Position numbers and translations under genes: made by a program. From positions 124,001 to 188,000 of the forward strand of contig JAKQCX010000015.1 of assembly GCA_029558905.1 (NCBI GenBank): a DNA stretch of 64,000 bases. Reading direction: 5' to 3'. This stretch comes from Pseudomonadota bacterium. Its GTDB lineage: Bacteria; Pseudomonadota; Gammaproteobacteria; Burkholderiales; Thiobacillaceae. The notes beneath the pieces were generated by a model. It did not search any database, was not told where the DNA came from, and saw nothing but the letters and a program-made list of their open reading frames with translations. Below, in pieces: positions 52,834 to 62,209 of this stretch (position 1 is the stretch's first letter; the number at the start of each line of letters is the position of its first letter).

Positions 52834-55617
52834 TTAGTCGCCCAGCCGTTTCCTGAGGGCTTCCGCCTGGGGACGTTCCGGGAAGGCCTGGGTACCGCTG
52901 TCCAGCAGCTTGCGCAGCAGGGCGCGGGCATCGTTCTGCGCCCCGGTTCTGTGCAGGGCGGCGGCCAGGTGATAGGCCACCTGGGGCTGGTCCGGCAGGG
53001 CCTGGTGGGCCTGGCGCAGGAGGGACAGGGCCTCGGCCGGCTGGTCGGCTTGTAGCAGAAGCCAGCCAAGGGTGTCGGCGATGTGCGGGTTTTCCGGCGC
53101 GCCCGCGCGGGCGCGCCGGGCCAGATCCAGGGCGCGCCCGTCGCCCTGACGGGCATAGAGCAGGGCCAGATTGTTGAGCACGGCGGGCAGGCCGGGGCGC
53201 AGTCCCTGAATCTCCTCGAAGAAGGCTATGGCCTGGTCCGGCCGTGCGCCGGTCATGGCGGCCTCGGCGCGATAGATGCGCACCGGGATGTCGGTCGGGT
53301 GCCTGGCCAGCCAGTCCGCCAGGGCCTTGTCCGCCTCGGCCTGGCGCCCGGCCAGGACCAGGGCGTTGTGCAGGCTGACCATGGCGGTGCCGCCACCCTG
53401 CTTGTCGATACCCTTGCGATAGGCATCGGCCGCCGCGGAGTAACGGTTCTGGGCCCGCATGACGTCACCCTCGAAGATATGGCCGGTGGCATCCCCGGGA
53501 CGCCGGGCCTGCACCTTGCGCGCAGTCTCCAGGGCGGCGTTGTATTTGCGCTCGGCGAGGTCCAGGGCCACGAGTTCGATCTGCGCATCCAGGTAATCGG
53601 GCTGCAGGCCGAGTGCTCGGCCCAGGGCATAGCGGGCCTCCTGCCGGTTGTCGTTGATGGCCAGCAACAGGCGGGCATATTGCAGCTGCACCGGGGCGGA
53701 ATTGGGCAGGGCAATGGTGGCCAGACGCTGGGCACTGGCCAGGGCATTGTCCTTCTCGCCGGCGGCCAGTTGCACATCCGCCAGCAGGGCAAGGACATCC
53801 GCCGCGCCGGGTCGGAGCTTCTCGGCCTGGCGTGCCTGTTCCAGGGCCTTGTAGGCCTGGCCCTGGGAGAGGAGATAGCGGCTTAGCTCCATGCGCGGGG
53901 CCAGCGCGGTGGGATGATCCTTGATCACCTCTTCCAGGCCGACCAGACGTTCCTTGGCATTGCCCTGCAGCCCGGCGATGCGGGAGCGCAGGAGCTGGGC
54001 CTCCAGGTGTTTGGGGTGCTGGGCCAGGACGGCTTGCACCCGCTTTCCGGCCTCGGCCGGCCTGTTCTCGGCCAGGTCGACACGGGCCAGGTTGAGGGCC
54101 GCAGCCGTATCCTTGGGCACGGCCTGCAGGCGGGCCTCCAGAACCCGGCGCGCACCGGCCAGGTCCTTTTTGTCGAGCAGGGCCTGGGCCTGCAGCGCCG
54201 CGGTCTCCCCCTGTCCGGGCCAGCGCTTTGCGATATCCGCCAGCTGCGACAGGGCGGATTCGGATTCCTGCATGGCCAGCTGTGCCCGTACCAGGGCATA
54301 TCGGGCCTGGAGGTTGTCCGGCGCATATTGCACGGCCAGCTGCAGATGCGTCTGGGCCGCAGCGTATTCCTGCGCGGCCAGCAGGGCCTGGGCCATGGCC
54401 ATGTGCGCATCGGCGGAGCGGGGATCCGCGGCCAGGGCACGCTGCAGGAACTTTCTGGTGAGGTCGGGTTTGTTGTCGTGCTGGTGCGCGCTGGCGGCCA
54501 GCAGCAGAGCCGTGGTATCCCTGCTGTCCTCCTTGATGAGGGGCGCGAGGACCTCCAGGGCATCCCGGTTGCGCCGCACCTGGATCAGGGCATTGGCCAG
54601 CAGCCTGCGGATGTGGGCATCTTCCGGATGGGCCAGGTGGTAACGGGACAGGCTGCGCCAGGCCGCCTCGTAATCTCCCAGCTTGGCGGCCGCGCGGCCA
54701 TGCACGACCAGGGAGGGCAGATGATCGGGCAGTTCCTTGAGGGCCGCGGCAGCGGCCTGGCGAGCCGTGGCAAAGTCGTTTTTTCCATAGGCCAGAATGG
54801 CCTGCAGGGATTTGACCAGTGGGCTGTCGGGATACTCCCTGAGCAGGCGTTCGCTTTCCACTCGGGCCGGTTCGACCTGGCCTTGCAGGAAACGGGTCAG
54901 GGCCTGGCCGGTGCGCGCCGGCACGGAATCGGCATCCAGCCTGGCGGCTTCTGCATACTGCCTTTCCGCCTCCGCCAGGTTGCCCAGACCATATTCCATG
55001 TTGCCGAACTCGACCCGGGTGCGTGCGTTCTTCGGGTCCAGGGCCAGGGCCTTTTCGAACTGCACGCGCGCTGCTTCAGGCCCTTCGCGCATGCGGGCGC
55101 AACGGGCCAGCCCCCAATAGGCGGCGGCCAGGTTGGCATCCAGTCTGAGGGCCTCCTGGTATTGGGCGCAGCCCACATCGATCTGCCCCAGGCCCAACTG
55201 GGCGTCGGCGTGCATGCGCACCAGGTCGGCGCGCGTGGACAGGGCCTTGGCGGCGGCGGGATTGAGCAGTTCCAGCACCCGCTTGTAGTCACCGTTGAGC
55301 AGCAGGGCCTCTCCCAAGGAGGGAGCCACCTGGTCTTCGTCCATGCCCAGCTGGCGGGCCTGCAGCAGTTCCTTCTCCGCGCTGCCGCCCATGCCCTGGC
55401 GCAGGTAGAGCCCTGCCAGGGCAAAACGTGCCTCGGCGTTGCCGGGCTCCTGCTGTATGGCATTCTTGTACTCGATGATTGCGCCCTTCAGGTCTCCGGT
55501 CCGGCTCAGGCTCTGGGCCTGGTCCAGATGCTGCCGGGCCTGCTGACCACCGTCCGAGCAGCCCCATTGCGTGAGGGCCAGTGCAAGGGCCAGAGGCGTC
55601 AGGGTGCGCTTGAGCAT
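52834..55617 (-). CDS. prsT: XrtA/PEP-CTERM-system TPR-repeat protein PrsT
   Basis: A 927-residue protein built of about 20-25 TPR units after a signal peptide with a possible, atypical lipobox (TQWGC). It starts with KRTLTPLALALALTQWG, followed by QARQHLDQAQSLSRTGDLKGAIIEYKN-type repeats throughout. This is the PrsT type found with exosortase A (XrtA) and PrsK/PrsR in exopolysaccharide loci, where its precise role is unknown. Here it stands next to a single PEP-CTERM gene, away from such a locus. ATG 55617 starts the signal peptide. Confidence 0.88.
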   Translation of the reverse strand: MLKRTLTPLALALALTQWGCSDGGQQARQHLDQAQSLSRTGDLKGAIIEYKNAIQQEPGNAEARFALAGLYLRQGMGGSAEKELLQARQLGMDEDQVAPSLGEALLLNGDYKRVLELLNPAAAKALSTRADLVRMHADAQLGLGQIDVGCAQYQEALRLDANLAAAYWGLARCARMREGPEAARVQFEKALALDPKNARTRVEFGNMEYGLGNLAEAERQYAEAARLDADSVPARTGQALTRFLQGQVEPARVESERLLREYPDSPLVKSLQAILAYGKNDFATARQAAAAALKELPDHLPSLVVHGRAAAKLGDYEAAWRSLSRYHLAHPEDAHIRRLLANALIQVRRNRDALEVLAPLIKEDSRDTTALLLAASAHQHDNKPDLTRKFLQRALAADPRSADAHMAMAQALLAAQEYAAAQTHLQLAVQYAPDNLQARYALVRAQLAMQESESALSQLADIAKRWPGQGETAALQAQALLDKKDLAGARRVLEARLQAVPKDTAAALNLARVDLAENRPAEAGKRVQAVLAQHPKHLEAQLLRSRIAGLQGNAKERLVGLEEVIKDHPTALAPRMELSRYLLSQGQAYKALEQARQAEKLRPGAADVLALLADVQLAAGEKDNALASAQRLATIALPNSAPVQLQYARLLLAINDNRQEARYALGRALGLQPDYLDAQIELVALDLAERKYNAALETARKVQARRPGDATGHIFEGDVMRAQNRYSAAADAYRKGIDKQGGGTAMVSLHNALVLAGRQAEADKALADWLARHPTDIPVRIYRAEAAMTGARPDQAIAFFEEIQGLRPGLPAVLNNLALLYARQGDGRALDLARRARAGAPENPHIADTLGWLLLQADQPAEALSLLRQAHQALPDQPQVAYHLAAALHRTGAQNDARALLRKLLDSGTQAFPERPQAEALRKRLGD

Positions 55618-55716
55618 TTCGCGGACCTCGTCGGTGGATTCGTAAATCGGATACGAGCCGGCAGAATATATCAACCTGCCCGGCCGGAGACGCGGGCCGC
55701 GCCCGGCACGCCGCTC

Positions 55717-56088
55717 TCAGATTCTCAGGATCGATTCCAGTTCCGCCTGTGCGACCGGCAGGGTCAGGGCGGCGTCGATGCGGAAGCGCTGGCGCACCTT
55801 TTCCAGGGCATGGACATGGCGGGCCTCATAGAGCACCACCACCTTCACCTCTGGCATGGATTGCAGCGTGGCCAGCAGGGATTCCAGGTTGCTCAGGCGG
55901 TCGCGGAAGTCGGGCTGGAAGTAGAAGTCGGCGACGATGACGGCAGGTTTTTCCTTGCGGATACGACTGATGGCCCTGCGTACGGCAATTTCGGTGGCCA
56001 CACGGTAGCCCAGACCCTCGAAGATGGGGCGTAGGTTGGGATAGGCCAGCAGTTCGATGAGGTTGAGCAGCAGCGGGGTGTCGGACAT
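55717..56088 (-). CDS. Receiver-like protein lacking key residues
   Basis: A 123-residue single-domain protein. Alternating strands and helices with PAVIVADFYFQPDFRDRL (possible phospho-Asp strand) and EVKVVVLYEARHV resemble a response-regulator receiver. However, the acidic pair at the start of the fold is absent, and the usual Lys near the end reads ALTLPV, so it is probably a pseudo-receiver. The function is unknown. It lies 27 bases upstream of no other gene on this strand: topB precedes it, so it may be the last gene of a topB transcript. Confidence 0.55.
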   Translation of the reverse strand: MSDTPLLLNLIELLAYPNLRPIFEGLGYRVATEIAVRRAISRIRKEKPAVIVADFYFQPDFRDRLSNLESLLATLQSMPEVKVVVLYEARHVHALEKVRQRFRIDAALTLPVAQAELESILRI

Positions 56089-56115
56089 GGTTATGCGGGC
56101 GTGCGGCCGGCGGCC

Positions 56116-58803
56116 TCACTTCCCGGCCTTGGCGGCCTTTTCCGTCAGCAGGGCCACGGCCTCTTCCAAGGTCACTTCCTCCAGGCCGCGGCCTCTGGGA
56201 ATGGAGGCCATGAGTCTGCCGTGCTGCACATAGGGGCCGAAGCGGCCGGACTTGATCTGCACCGGCTTGCCATCGGCAGGATGGGTGCCCAGTTCCCGTG
56301 CCGCCGACACCGGCTTGACGACGCCCTTGGTCCGCGGCTCCCGGGCCTCGAACTCGAAGCCCACCTTGCCGTCCTTGTCCCGCGCCAGGAAGGCGGAGAA
56401 CTTGCGCCGGGTGCGGGCGGAGACGAAGCCGGTCAGCAAGTCCGTCTTGCCCTCCGCCAGCAGCTTGCGCATCTGGGCGGGCTCCACCGGCTGCTGCAGG
56501 ATCAGCTTGCCGCTGCGGAAATCGCAGGACTTGGCGGCACCGACGCTGCGCTCGCAGACATAGGCTGTGCCGCGCTCGAACACCCGCGCCCCGCATTTCG
56601 GGCAGGGCCCCAGGGATTCCTGGCCGGAGAAGTCCACTTCCTCCGCCTCCGCCTCCCCCTCGCGGGGCTGGCCAAAGTCGAACTCGGGCTGTTTCTCGTC
56701 ATTGAGGCGGATTTCCGCATCGAAGGGCCGGCCCATCTTGTTGCGAAATCCGGTGAGGGGACCTGCATGGCCCTGCCGCAGCAGGGTTTCCATCTCTTCC
56801 ACCTCGAACTGGCGGCCGGCGACGATCTTCCAGGTGCTCCAGTCGCAGGACTGACAGGCGAACTTCTTGTAGTTCTCCTTCACCACGCCGCCGCACTTCG
56901 GGCAGGGGGTGGCGAGAGTGGCGAAATTGCCCGGTACCGTATCGGATTCGTAGCGCTTGGCGCGTTCCACGATGTCCTGGGCCAGGCCGGTGATGTGGGC
57001 CATGAAGGCGTCGCGGCTCAGACCCCCCTTTTCCATCTGCGCCAGCTTGTATTCCCAGGCACCGGTCATCTGCGGCGAGGCCAGCTCGGTGATGCCCAGG
57101 CCGCGCAGCAGGGTGATGAGGGAGAAGGCCTTGGCGGTGGGCACCAGTTCCTTGCCTTCCCGGTGTAGATAGGCCTCGGCAATGAGGTTTTCGATGATCT
57201 GGGCGCGGGTGGCTGGGGTACCCAGGCCCCGGCCCGCCATGGCGGCCCGCAGTTCCTCGTCCTCCACCATCTTGCCGGCACCCTCCATGGCGGTGAGCAG
57301 TGTGGCCTCGGTGAAACGGGCAGGCGGTCGGGTGTGGGCGGCCTTGAGGCTGACGTCCTCGGTCCGCAGGGTTTCGTCCGGCACCAGGGGAGGCAGGCTA
57401 GGACCGGCCCCGGGCTCGTCGTCCGACTGTGCACCCTTGCCATACACCACCAGCCAGCCAGGGTTCACCAGCACCCGGCCTTCGGTCTTGAAGGCGTGCC
57501 GCTGCCCGGCGGCGGCAATGTGGGTGATGCGGGTGGTGATCTGGTATTCCGCCGCCGGATAGAACACCGCCAGGAAGCGGCGGGTCACCATGTCGTAGAT
57601 CTTTTCTTCCGCCTCGGACAGGGCCTTGGGGGCATTGCCCGTGGGGATGATGGCGAAGTGATCGGAGATCTTGGCGTTGTTGAAGATGCGCTTGTTGGGT
57701 CTCACCCAGCCGCGGGCGGCGATCTCCGCGGCGAAGTGCCCATAACCCTCCGGCAGGTTCTGCAGCAGGCCCTTGACCGTGCCCACATAGTCTTCCGGCA
57801 GGGCGCGGGCGTCGGTGCGCGGATAGGTGAGCAGCTTGTGCCTCTCATACAGGGCCTGGGCCAGGGCCAGGGTGGTCTTGGCGGAAAAGCCGAAGCGGCC
57901 GTTGGCCTCCCGCTGCAGGCTGGTCAGGTCGTAGAGCGGGGGCGAGAGCTGGCTGGAGGGCTTGGTCTCTTCCCGGGCCCGGGCCGGTCGACCCAGGCAG
58001 GCATCCCGGATGGCACGGGCCGTCTGCTCGTCCCAAATGCGCCAGGCGGTGAGCTGTTCGTCCTCCTCGTCCTTCTTGAATCCTTCGTCGAACCAGCGTC
58101 CGCTGTATTCCCCCTTGCCGCCCAGGAAAAGTGCCTCCAGCTCCCAGTAGGCCCGGGACTTGAAGGCGCGGATCCTTTCTTCCCGCTCCACCACGATGGA
58201 CAGGGTGGGGGTCTGTACCCGGCCCACGGTGGTGAGATGGAAGCCGCCGGTCCTGGAATTGAAGGCGGTCATGGCGCGGGTGCCGTTGATGCCGATGAGC
58301 CAGTCGCTCTCGGCGCGACACACGGCCGCGGTGCGCAAGCCTTCCACCTCCGAGGCCTCGCGCAGGCTGTCGAAGCCTGCACGGATGGCGCCTGGTGTCA
58401 TGGACTGCAGCCACAGGCGGTGGATGGGTTTCTGGGTGCCGCTGTGCCGAACGATGTAGTTGAAGATGAGTTCGCCTTCACGGCCCGCGTCACAGGCGTT
58501 GATGAGACCGCTGACGTCCTTGCGTCTGATGAGACGGGTGAGGAGTCTGAGCCGGTCCTCGGTCTTTTCGATGGGTCTCAGGGCAAAACGGGGGGGAATG
58601 ACCGGCAGGTGCGCGAAGGACCATTTGCCACGCTTGACCTCGTATTCCTCGGGTACCGTCAGCTCCAGCAGGTGACCGATGGCGGAGGACAGGACATAGT
58701 CGTCGGACTCGTAATGGTCCTTGCCCTTGCTGAACCCACCCAGGGCCCGGGCGATATCCTGGGCCACCGAAGGCTTTTCGGCGATGATGAGACGTTTGCT
58801 CAC
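56116..58803 (-). CDS. topB: DNA topoisomerase III (TopB-like) with extended zinc-ribbon C-terminus
   Basis: A 895-residue type IA topoisomerase that relaxes or decatenates DNA. The Toprim acidic cluster is in NACDAGREGELIF (Asp105-Glu109-Glu111 region), and the catalytic Tyr is Tyr327 in LLTYPRTDARAL. The catalytic core ends near residue 610. Beyond E. coli TopB length (653) it adds zinc-ribbon Cys groups (CPKCGG, CQSC, and CPKCGARVFERGTAYVCERS) and two C-terminal repeat segments ending with KSGRFGPYVQHG. The start is GTG with the standard N-terminus SKRLIIAEKPSVA. It is followed by the receiver-like gene. Confidence 0.94.
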   Translation of the reverse strand: MSKRLIIAEKPSVAQDIARALGGFSKGKDHYESDDYVLSSAIGHLLELTVPEEYEVKRGKWSFAHLPVIPPRFALRPIEKTEDRLRLLTRLIRRKDVSGLINACDAGREGELIFNYIVRHSGTQKPIHRLWLQSMTPGAIRAGFDSLREASEVEGLRTAAVCRAESDWLIGINGTRAMTAFNSRTGGFHLTTVGRVQTPTLSIVVEREERIRAFKSRAYWELEALFLGGKGEYSGRWFDEGFKKDEEDEQLTAWRIWDEQTARAIRDACLGRPARAREETKPSSQLSPPLYDLTSLQREANGRFGFSAKTTLALAQALYERHKLLTYPRTDARALPEDYVGTVKGLLQNLPEGYGHFAAEIAARGWVRPNKRIFNNAKISDHFAIIPTGNAPKALSEAEEKIYDMVTRRFLAVFYPAAEYQITTRITHIAAAGQRHAFKTEGRVLVNPGWLVVYGKGAQSDDEPGAGPSLPPLVPDETLRTEDVSLKAAHTRPPARFTEATLLTAMEGAGKMVEDEELRAAMAGRGLGTPATRAQIIENLIAEAYLHREGKELVPTAKAFSLITLLRGLGITELASPQMTGAWEYKLAQMEKGGLSRDAFMAHITGLAQDIVERAKRYESDTVPGNFATLATPCPKCGGVVKENYKKFACQSCDWSTWKIVAGRQFEVEEMETLLRQGHAGPLTGFRNKMGRPFDAEIRLNDEKQPEFDFGQPREGEAEAEEVDFSGQESLGPCPKCGARVFERGTAYVCERSVGAAKSCDFRSGKLILQQPVEPAQMRKLLAEGKTDLLTGFVSARTRRKFSAFLARDKDGKVGFEFEAREPRTKGVVKPVSAARELGTHPADGKPVQIKSGRFGPYVQHGRLMASIPRGRGLEEVTLEEAVALLTEKAAKAGK

Positions 58804-58815
58804 GGGGGTGATCGA

Positions 58816-59280
58816 TCAGTGGCAGATGGGGCGGTCGCCATCCTCGGCGCCGCGCACCAGATCCTCCAGCCAGAGCACGTCATCTGCACCCTTGAGCTTC
58901 CACATGGCCAGCATGGCGATCCACTTCATGCTCTGGGCGGATACCTCCGCATCGGGCAGGGCCAGGGCCTGGTTGATGACCCACTCGCGGCCGTGTGGCG
59001 GCAACAGGCCGGCGCTTTCGAGAAAAGCCAGGAAGCCGCGTCCTTCCACATCCAATCGCCGCATCTCATCGGCACCATAGATACGGCTGGCACGGGAGCT
59101 GGCCAGGCCCGCGTCGGCTTCCACCCCCAGCATCTCCAGGCCGGAGAGCCAATCCAGGGCTTCGCTGATCTCCCCGGAGTCGAAGCCCGCAGCCGTGAGC
59201 TTGCGACTCAACTGGTGCGTGTCCGGGATCCTGTCCAGCAGAAGATAGGTATCGTAGAGGTAGAGTAGGATGTCGAACAT
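58816..59280 (-). CDS. smg: Smg family protein (DUF494)
   Basis: A 154-residue soluble protein of the Smg/DUF494 family, which usually lies beside dprA as here. It starts MFDILLYLYDTYLL and is largely helical, with the conserved run GREWVINQALALPDAEVSAQSMKW split over the C-terminal half. The function is unknown; a link to DNA uptake or topoisomerase work is only contextual. ATG 59280 fits the family start. Confidence 0.93.
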   Translation of the reverse strand: MFDILLYLYDTYLLLDRIPDTHQLSRKLTAAGFDSGEISEALDWLSGLEMLGVEADAGLASSRASRIYGADEMRRLDVEGRGFLAFLESAGLLPPHGREWVINQALALPDAEVSAQSMKWIAMLAMWKLKGADDVLWLEDLVRGAEDGDRPICH

Positions 59281-59318
59281 GGACCCTGAACAGACGTTTG
59301 GGCAACCGGGTTGATGGG

Positions 59319-60398
59319 TCAATGCATGCGTTGATAGAGGCCACCGGGCAGGCGGGCCACGCTGCCCGCCATTTCGGCTGAAAGTAGCCTGACGGAAAGC
59401 GCATCCACCGTCAAGCCAAGGCGCTCCGCCAGCTGATCCAGGGCCAGTGGGCCTGTTGCAAGTGCGTCCAGAACCGGGTCATCGCAGGCGTCGAGCCGCG
59501 CGGATGCGGTGGCGTGGCGACGCAAGTGCACGCCCAGCTCCTCCAGGATGTCGGCGGCGTCCTCCACCAGCTTGGCCCCCTGCTTGATGAGGCGGTGGCA
59601 GCCCTTGGACAGGGGGGAGTGGATGGAACCCGGAATGGCGAACACCTCCCGGCCCTGTTCCGCCGCTAGGCGGGCGGTGATGAGTGAACCGGATTCCGGC
59701 GCCGCCTCCACCACCAGTACCCCCATGGCCAGTCCGCTGATGAGGCGGTTGCGGCGTGGAAAATGCCCTGCCCTGGGTGGCGTCCCCAGGGGAAACTCGG
59801 AGACGATGGCTCCGTGGGCCGCCAGACGATGGGCCAGGGCCCGATTGCGGGCGGGGTACACCCGGTCCAGGCCGGTGCCTACTACCGCCACGCTGGCACC
59901 AAGGCCCGCCAGGCCACCGGCATGGGCCGCCGCATCCACCCCCAAGGCCAGACCGCTGACGATGGTAAGGCCCGCCTCGGAGAGGGCCTGGGCAAAGGCC
60001 GTGGCGTCGCGCAGACCCTGCTGCGTGGCGTGACGGCTGCCGACGATGGCCAGCATGGGCCGCGCCAGCCAGTCCGGGTCTCCTTTCACGTAGAGCCAGA
60101 CCGGGGCATCCTGCAGTTCCAGGAGCCGGGACGGATAGCGGGGATCGGTCTGGGGGACGAAATGGTTTTCCGGCTGCCGTAACCAGGCCAGTGTGGCCTC
60201 GACCTGGGCAGCGGCGGGGTTTTCCCTGGCGTGGGTGATGGCCCGGGCGAGGGTGGAGCCGATGATGGGGCTGAGCTGACGGATGCCGGCGGCCAGGATG
60301 CTGCCGGGGTCGTGAAAAACCGCCAGCAGTCTGCGCAGATTTTCCGGCCCCAGCCCCGCAACGGCTTCCAGGGCCAGCCAGGCTTGGACTTCCTGCAC
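59319..60398 (-). CDS. dprA: DNA processing protein DprA
   Basis: A 359-residue Rossmann-type protein that loads RecA onto incoming single-stranded DNA in transformation. An N-terminal SAM-like helix-hairpin domain is followed by the fold with VGSRHATQQGLRDA, VSGLALGVDAAAHAG, GTGLDRVYPARNR and PRRNRLISGLAMGVLVVEAA, then a C-terminal winged-helix domain. The start is GTG, five bases after the LysM gene. Competence itself cannot be judged, because no other competence genes are in the window. Confidence 0.95.
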   Translation of the reverse strand: MQEVQAWLALEAVAGLGPENLRRLLAVFHDPGSILAAGIRQLSPIIGSTLARAITHARENPAAAQVEATLAWLRQPENHFVPQTDPRYPSRLLELQDAPVWLYVKGDPDWLARPMLAIVGSRHATQQGLRDATAFAQALSEAGLTIVSGLALGVDAAAHAGGLAGLGASVAVVGTGLDRVYPARNRALAHRLAAHGAIVSEFPLGTPPRAGHFPRRNRLISGLAMGVLVVEAAPESGSLITARLAAEQGREVFAIPGSIHSPLSKGCHRLIKQGAKLVEDAADILEELGVHLRRHATASARLDACDDPVLDALATGPLALDQLAERLGLTVDALSVRLLSAEMAGSVARLPGGLYQRMH

Positions 60399-60403
60399 CC
60401 GGG

Positions 60404-61504
60404 TCAGGGATTGCGGGCCAGATCGCCTGCGGAAACCGGCTCGGTGCCTTGCAATACCAGAGCGTAGGACAGCTTGTCGAACACGCGATATACGAAGGCC
60501 AGACCCACGCGGTTGTCGGGCAGCAGCGTGGCCTGGTCGGTCTCGTCACGCACGCAGTCCTGGGCATAATCCTGGCCACCGGCCAGGAAGCCGATCTTCT
60601 CGGCCCGGATGCACTTGGGATCGGCCACGGAACGGCCGGTACGATACAGGGCCAGCACATGTCCTTCTTCCAGCCCCGCATTCCTGCCCTGGTTGAGCAC
60701 CAGGTTCATCCAGGTGCTGGCATGGATGGGGCCGCCTAGTACCGCCACCACCTTGGCGTCGACCGGCGTATCCGGGGCGTGCGGCGCATATTGCGGCGGG
60801 TGGCCATCCCAGGCGGGCAACAGGCGATCCCGCTCCAGGATCTCCTGGTCCGTGCGCGTGATGAGAACCTGCTGGGGGTCTCCCGGCGTCTCGGTACGCG
60901 CCTCGCCGAGATACACCAGTTCGTAGGCCAGGATCTCCCGCTTGTCGTCCGGGTTGCGCAGGGCCTGCCCCAGGCGCATCACCCGCCATTGCTGAGCGGG
61001 GGTCTCGGACTTGCTGGCGAATACCCGGTCACCCTTGGCGAACATGACCCGTGCATCGCTGGAACCGAGGATGCGCGGCGCCTTTTCCAGCTCACTGGCC
61101 TCACCGACCGCGCCTTTCGCCAGCAAGGGCAGGATGGCCTGCAGAGGAATGCTGGGAATGCCCTGCTCCTTGATGACGATGGGCTCCGCCTGCACACTGG
61201 GCGAGAGCCGGATGGTCTGGCTGAAACGGCCTTTCTTCAGTGACAGGCGCGGCTTGCCCTCGACGAAGTCAAGCTGCACCACGTCCCCGGGGTAGATGAG
61301 ATGGGGATTTTTGATCTCGTCGCGGTTCAGGCGCCAGACTTCGGGCCACTTCCAGGGGTCCCTGAGAAACCTGGCGGAGATGTCCCACAGGGTATCGCCC
61401 TTGACCACTACATGCCTGTCCGGCGCGTTTTCCCGCAGGCGCACGTTGTCCGCCAGGACGGGAAAGGCCAGGCCGATGGCCAATAGCAATGGAAGGATGC
61501 GCAT
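60404..61504 (-). CDS. LysM-domain secreted protein
   Basis: A 366-residue exported protein. The signal peptide MRILPLLLAIGLAFPVLA is followed by a LysM domain (VVVKGDTLWDISARFLRDPWKWPEVWRLN split over its two helices), which should bind peptidoglycan. A ~250-residue C-terminal part contains PRILGSSDARVMFAKGDRVFA. Proteins of this layout lie between dprA and def in many betaproteobacteria; the function is unknown. ATG 61504 starts the signal peptide; longer reading would cross the divergent promoter. It heads the LysM-dprA-smg-topB series. Confidence 0.9.
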   Translation of the reverse strand: MRILPLLLAIGLAFPVLADNVRLRENAPDRHVVVKGDTLWDISARFLRDPWKWPEVWRLNRDEIKNPHLIYPGDVVQLDFVEGKPRLSLKKGRFSQTIRLSPSVQAEPIVIKEQGIPSIPLQAILPLLAKGAVGEASELEKAPRILGSSDARVMFAKGDRVFASKSETPAQQWRVMRLGQALRNPDDKREILAYELVYLGEARTETPGDPQQVLITRTDQEILERDRLLPAWDGHPPQYAPHAPDTPVDAKVVAVLGGPIHASTWMNLVLNQGRNAGLEEGHVLALYRTGRSVADPKCIRAEKIGFLAGGQDYAQDCVRDETDQATLLPDNRVGLAFVYRVFDKLSYALVLQGTEPVSAGDLARNP

Positions 61505-61617
61505 GTTTCCTGCCCTCACGGTTAGCTTTGCCCCGACTCCGGCCTGGGTCCGAGCCGTCCCCCACCGGGGGCCATGAGCATCAACGGCTGCCAGACGACG
61601 GACTTGAGGGCTACTGT

Positions 61618-61641
61618 GCAAAATTTTGCGCCCGTTATAAT
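61618..61641 (+). promoter_or_regulatory. def promoter core with palindrome GCAAAATTTTGC
   Basis: A perfect TATAAT (61636-61641) lies 65 bases before the def ATG. The 12-base perfect palindrome GCAAAATTTTGC (61618-61629) lies in its spacer. On the opposite strand TATAAC with TTCAAG 17 bases before it could serve the divergent LysM gene, so the two promoters would be face to face. The -35 elements are weak. Confidence 0.45.
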
Positions 61642-61705
61642 TCAGATCCGCCGAAACTTGAAGTGGTTTGTCAGATTTTGTCCGGAATCCGCCCCCCCAT
61701 TCACG

Positions 61706-62209
61706 ATGGCCCTGCTGAAAATCCTGCGTTACCCCGATCCACGCCTGCATACCGTGGCCAAGCCCGTGGCCCGGGTGGATGAAGCCATCCGCCGGTTGGC
61801 CGCCGACATGGCCGAGACCATGTATGCCGCGCCGGGCATCGGCCTGGCCGCCACCCAGGTGGACCAGCACATCCGCATGATTCTGGTGGACATCAGCGAG
61901 GCCAAGGACCACCTGCGGGTCTTCGTCAATCCGGAGATCCTTGTCAGGGAGGGAGAAACGGAGTTTGAGGAAGGCTGTCTGTCCGTGCCCGGTATCTACG
62001 ACAAGGTCACCCGCGCGCAACGCATCCGGGTGCGGGCTCTGGACCTGGAGGGCAAGTCCTTCGAACTGGATGCCGACGGCCTGCTGGCCATCTGCATCCA
62101 GCACGAGCTCGATCATCTGGACGGCAAGGTGTTCGTGGAATACCTCTCCCGCCTGAAACAATCCCGCATCAGGCAAAAACTGCAGAAGCAGGCCCGGGAA
62201 GCCATGTGA
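61706..62209 (+). CDS. def: Peptide deformylase
   Basis: A 167-residue metallo-enzyme that removes the formyl group from new proteins. All three motifs are present: [18 protein letters not shown] and the metal-binding [12 protein letters not shown] 61706 matches the usual [14 protein letters not shown] start. The stop overlaps the fmt ATG (TGATG), so the pair that adds and removes the formyl group is coupled. Confidence 0.97.
   Translation: MALLKILRYPDPRLHTVAKPVARVDEAIRRLAADMAETMYAAPGIGLAATQVDQHIRMILVDISEAKDHLRVFVNPEILVREGETEFEEGCLSVPGIYDKVTRAQRIRVRALDLEGKSFELDADGLLAICIQHELDHLDGKVFVEYLSRLKQSRIRQKLQKQAREAM

Noticed and set aside
53000-55600. DNA tandem repeat or CRISPR-like periodicity in the prsT gene
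   Set aside because: The repetition is at the protein level (TPR units) with diverged DNA; no identical repeats with unique spacers are seen.
53914-56034. A 706-codon plus-strand frame opposite prsT and the receiver-like gene
   Set aside because: It is antisense to a TPR protein; the repetitive appearance only mirrors the TPR repeats.
56116-58803. DNA topoisomerase I (TopA) as identity
   Set aside because: The N-terminus and catalytic region (KPSVAQDIARALG, LLTYPRTDARAL) and early domain order fit TopB; the zinc-ribbon tail alone resembles TopA.
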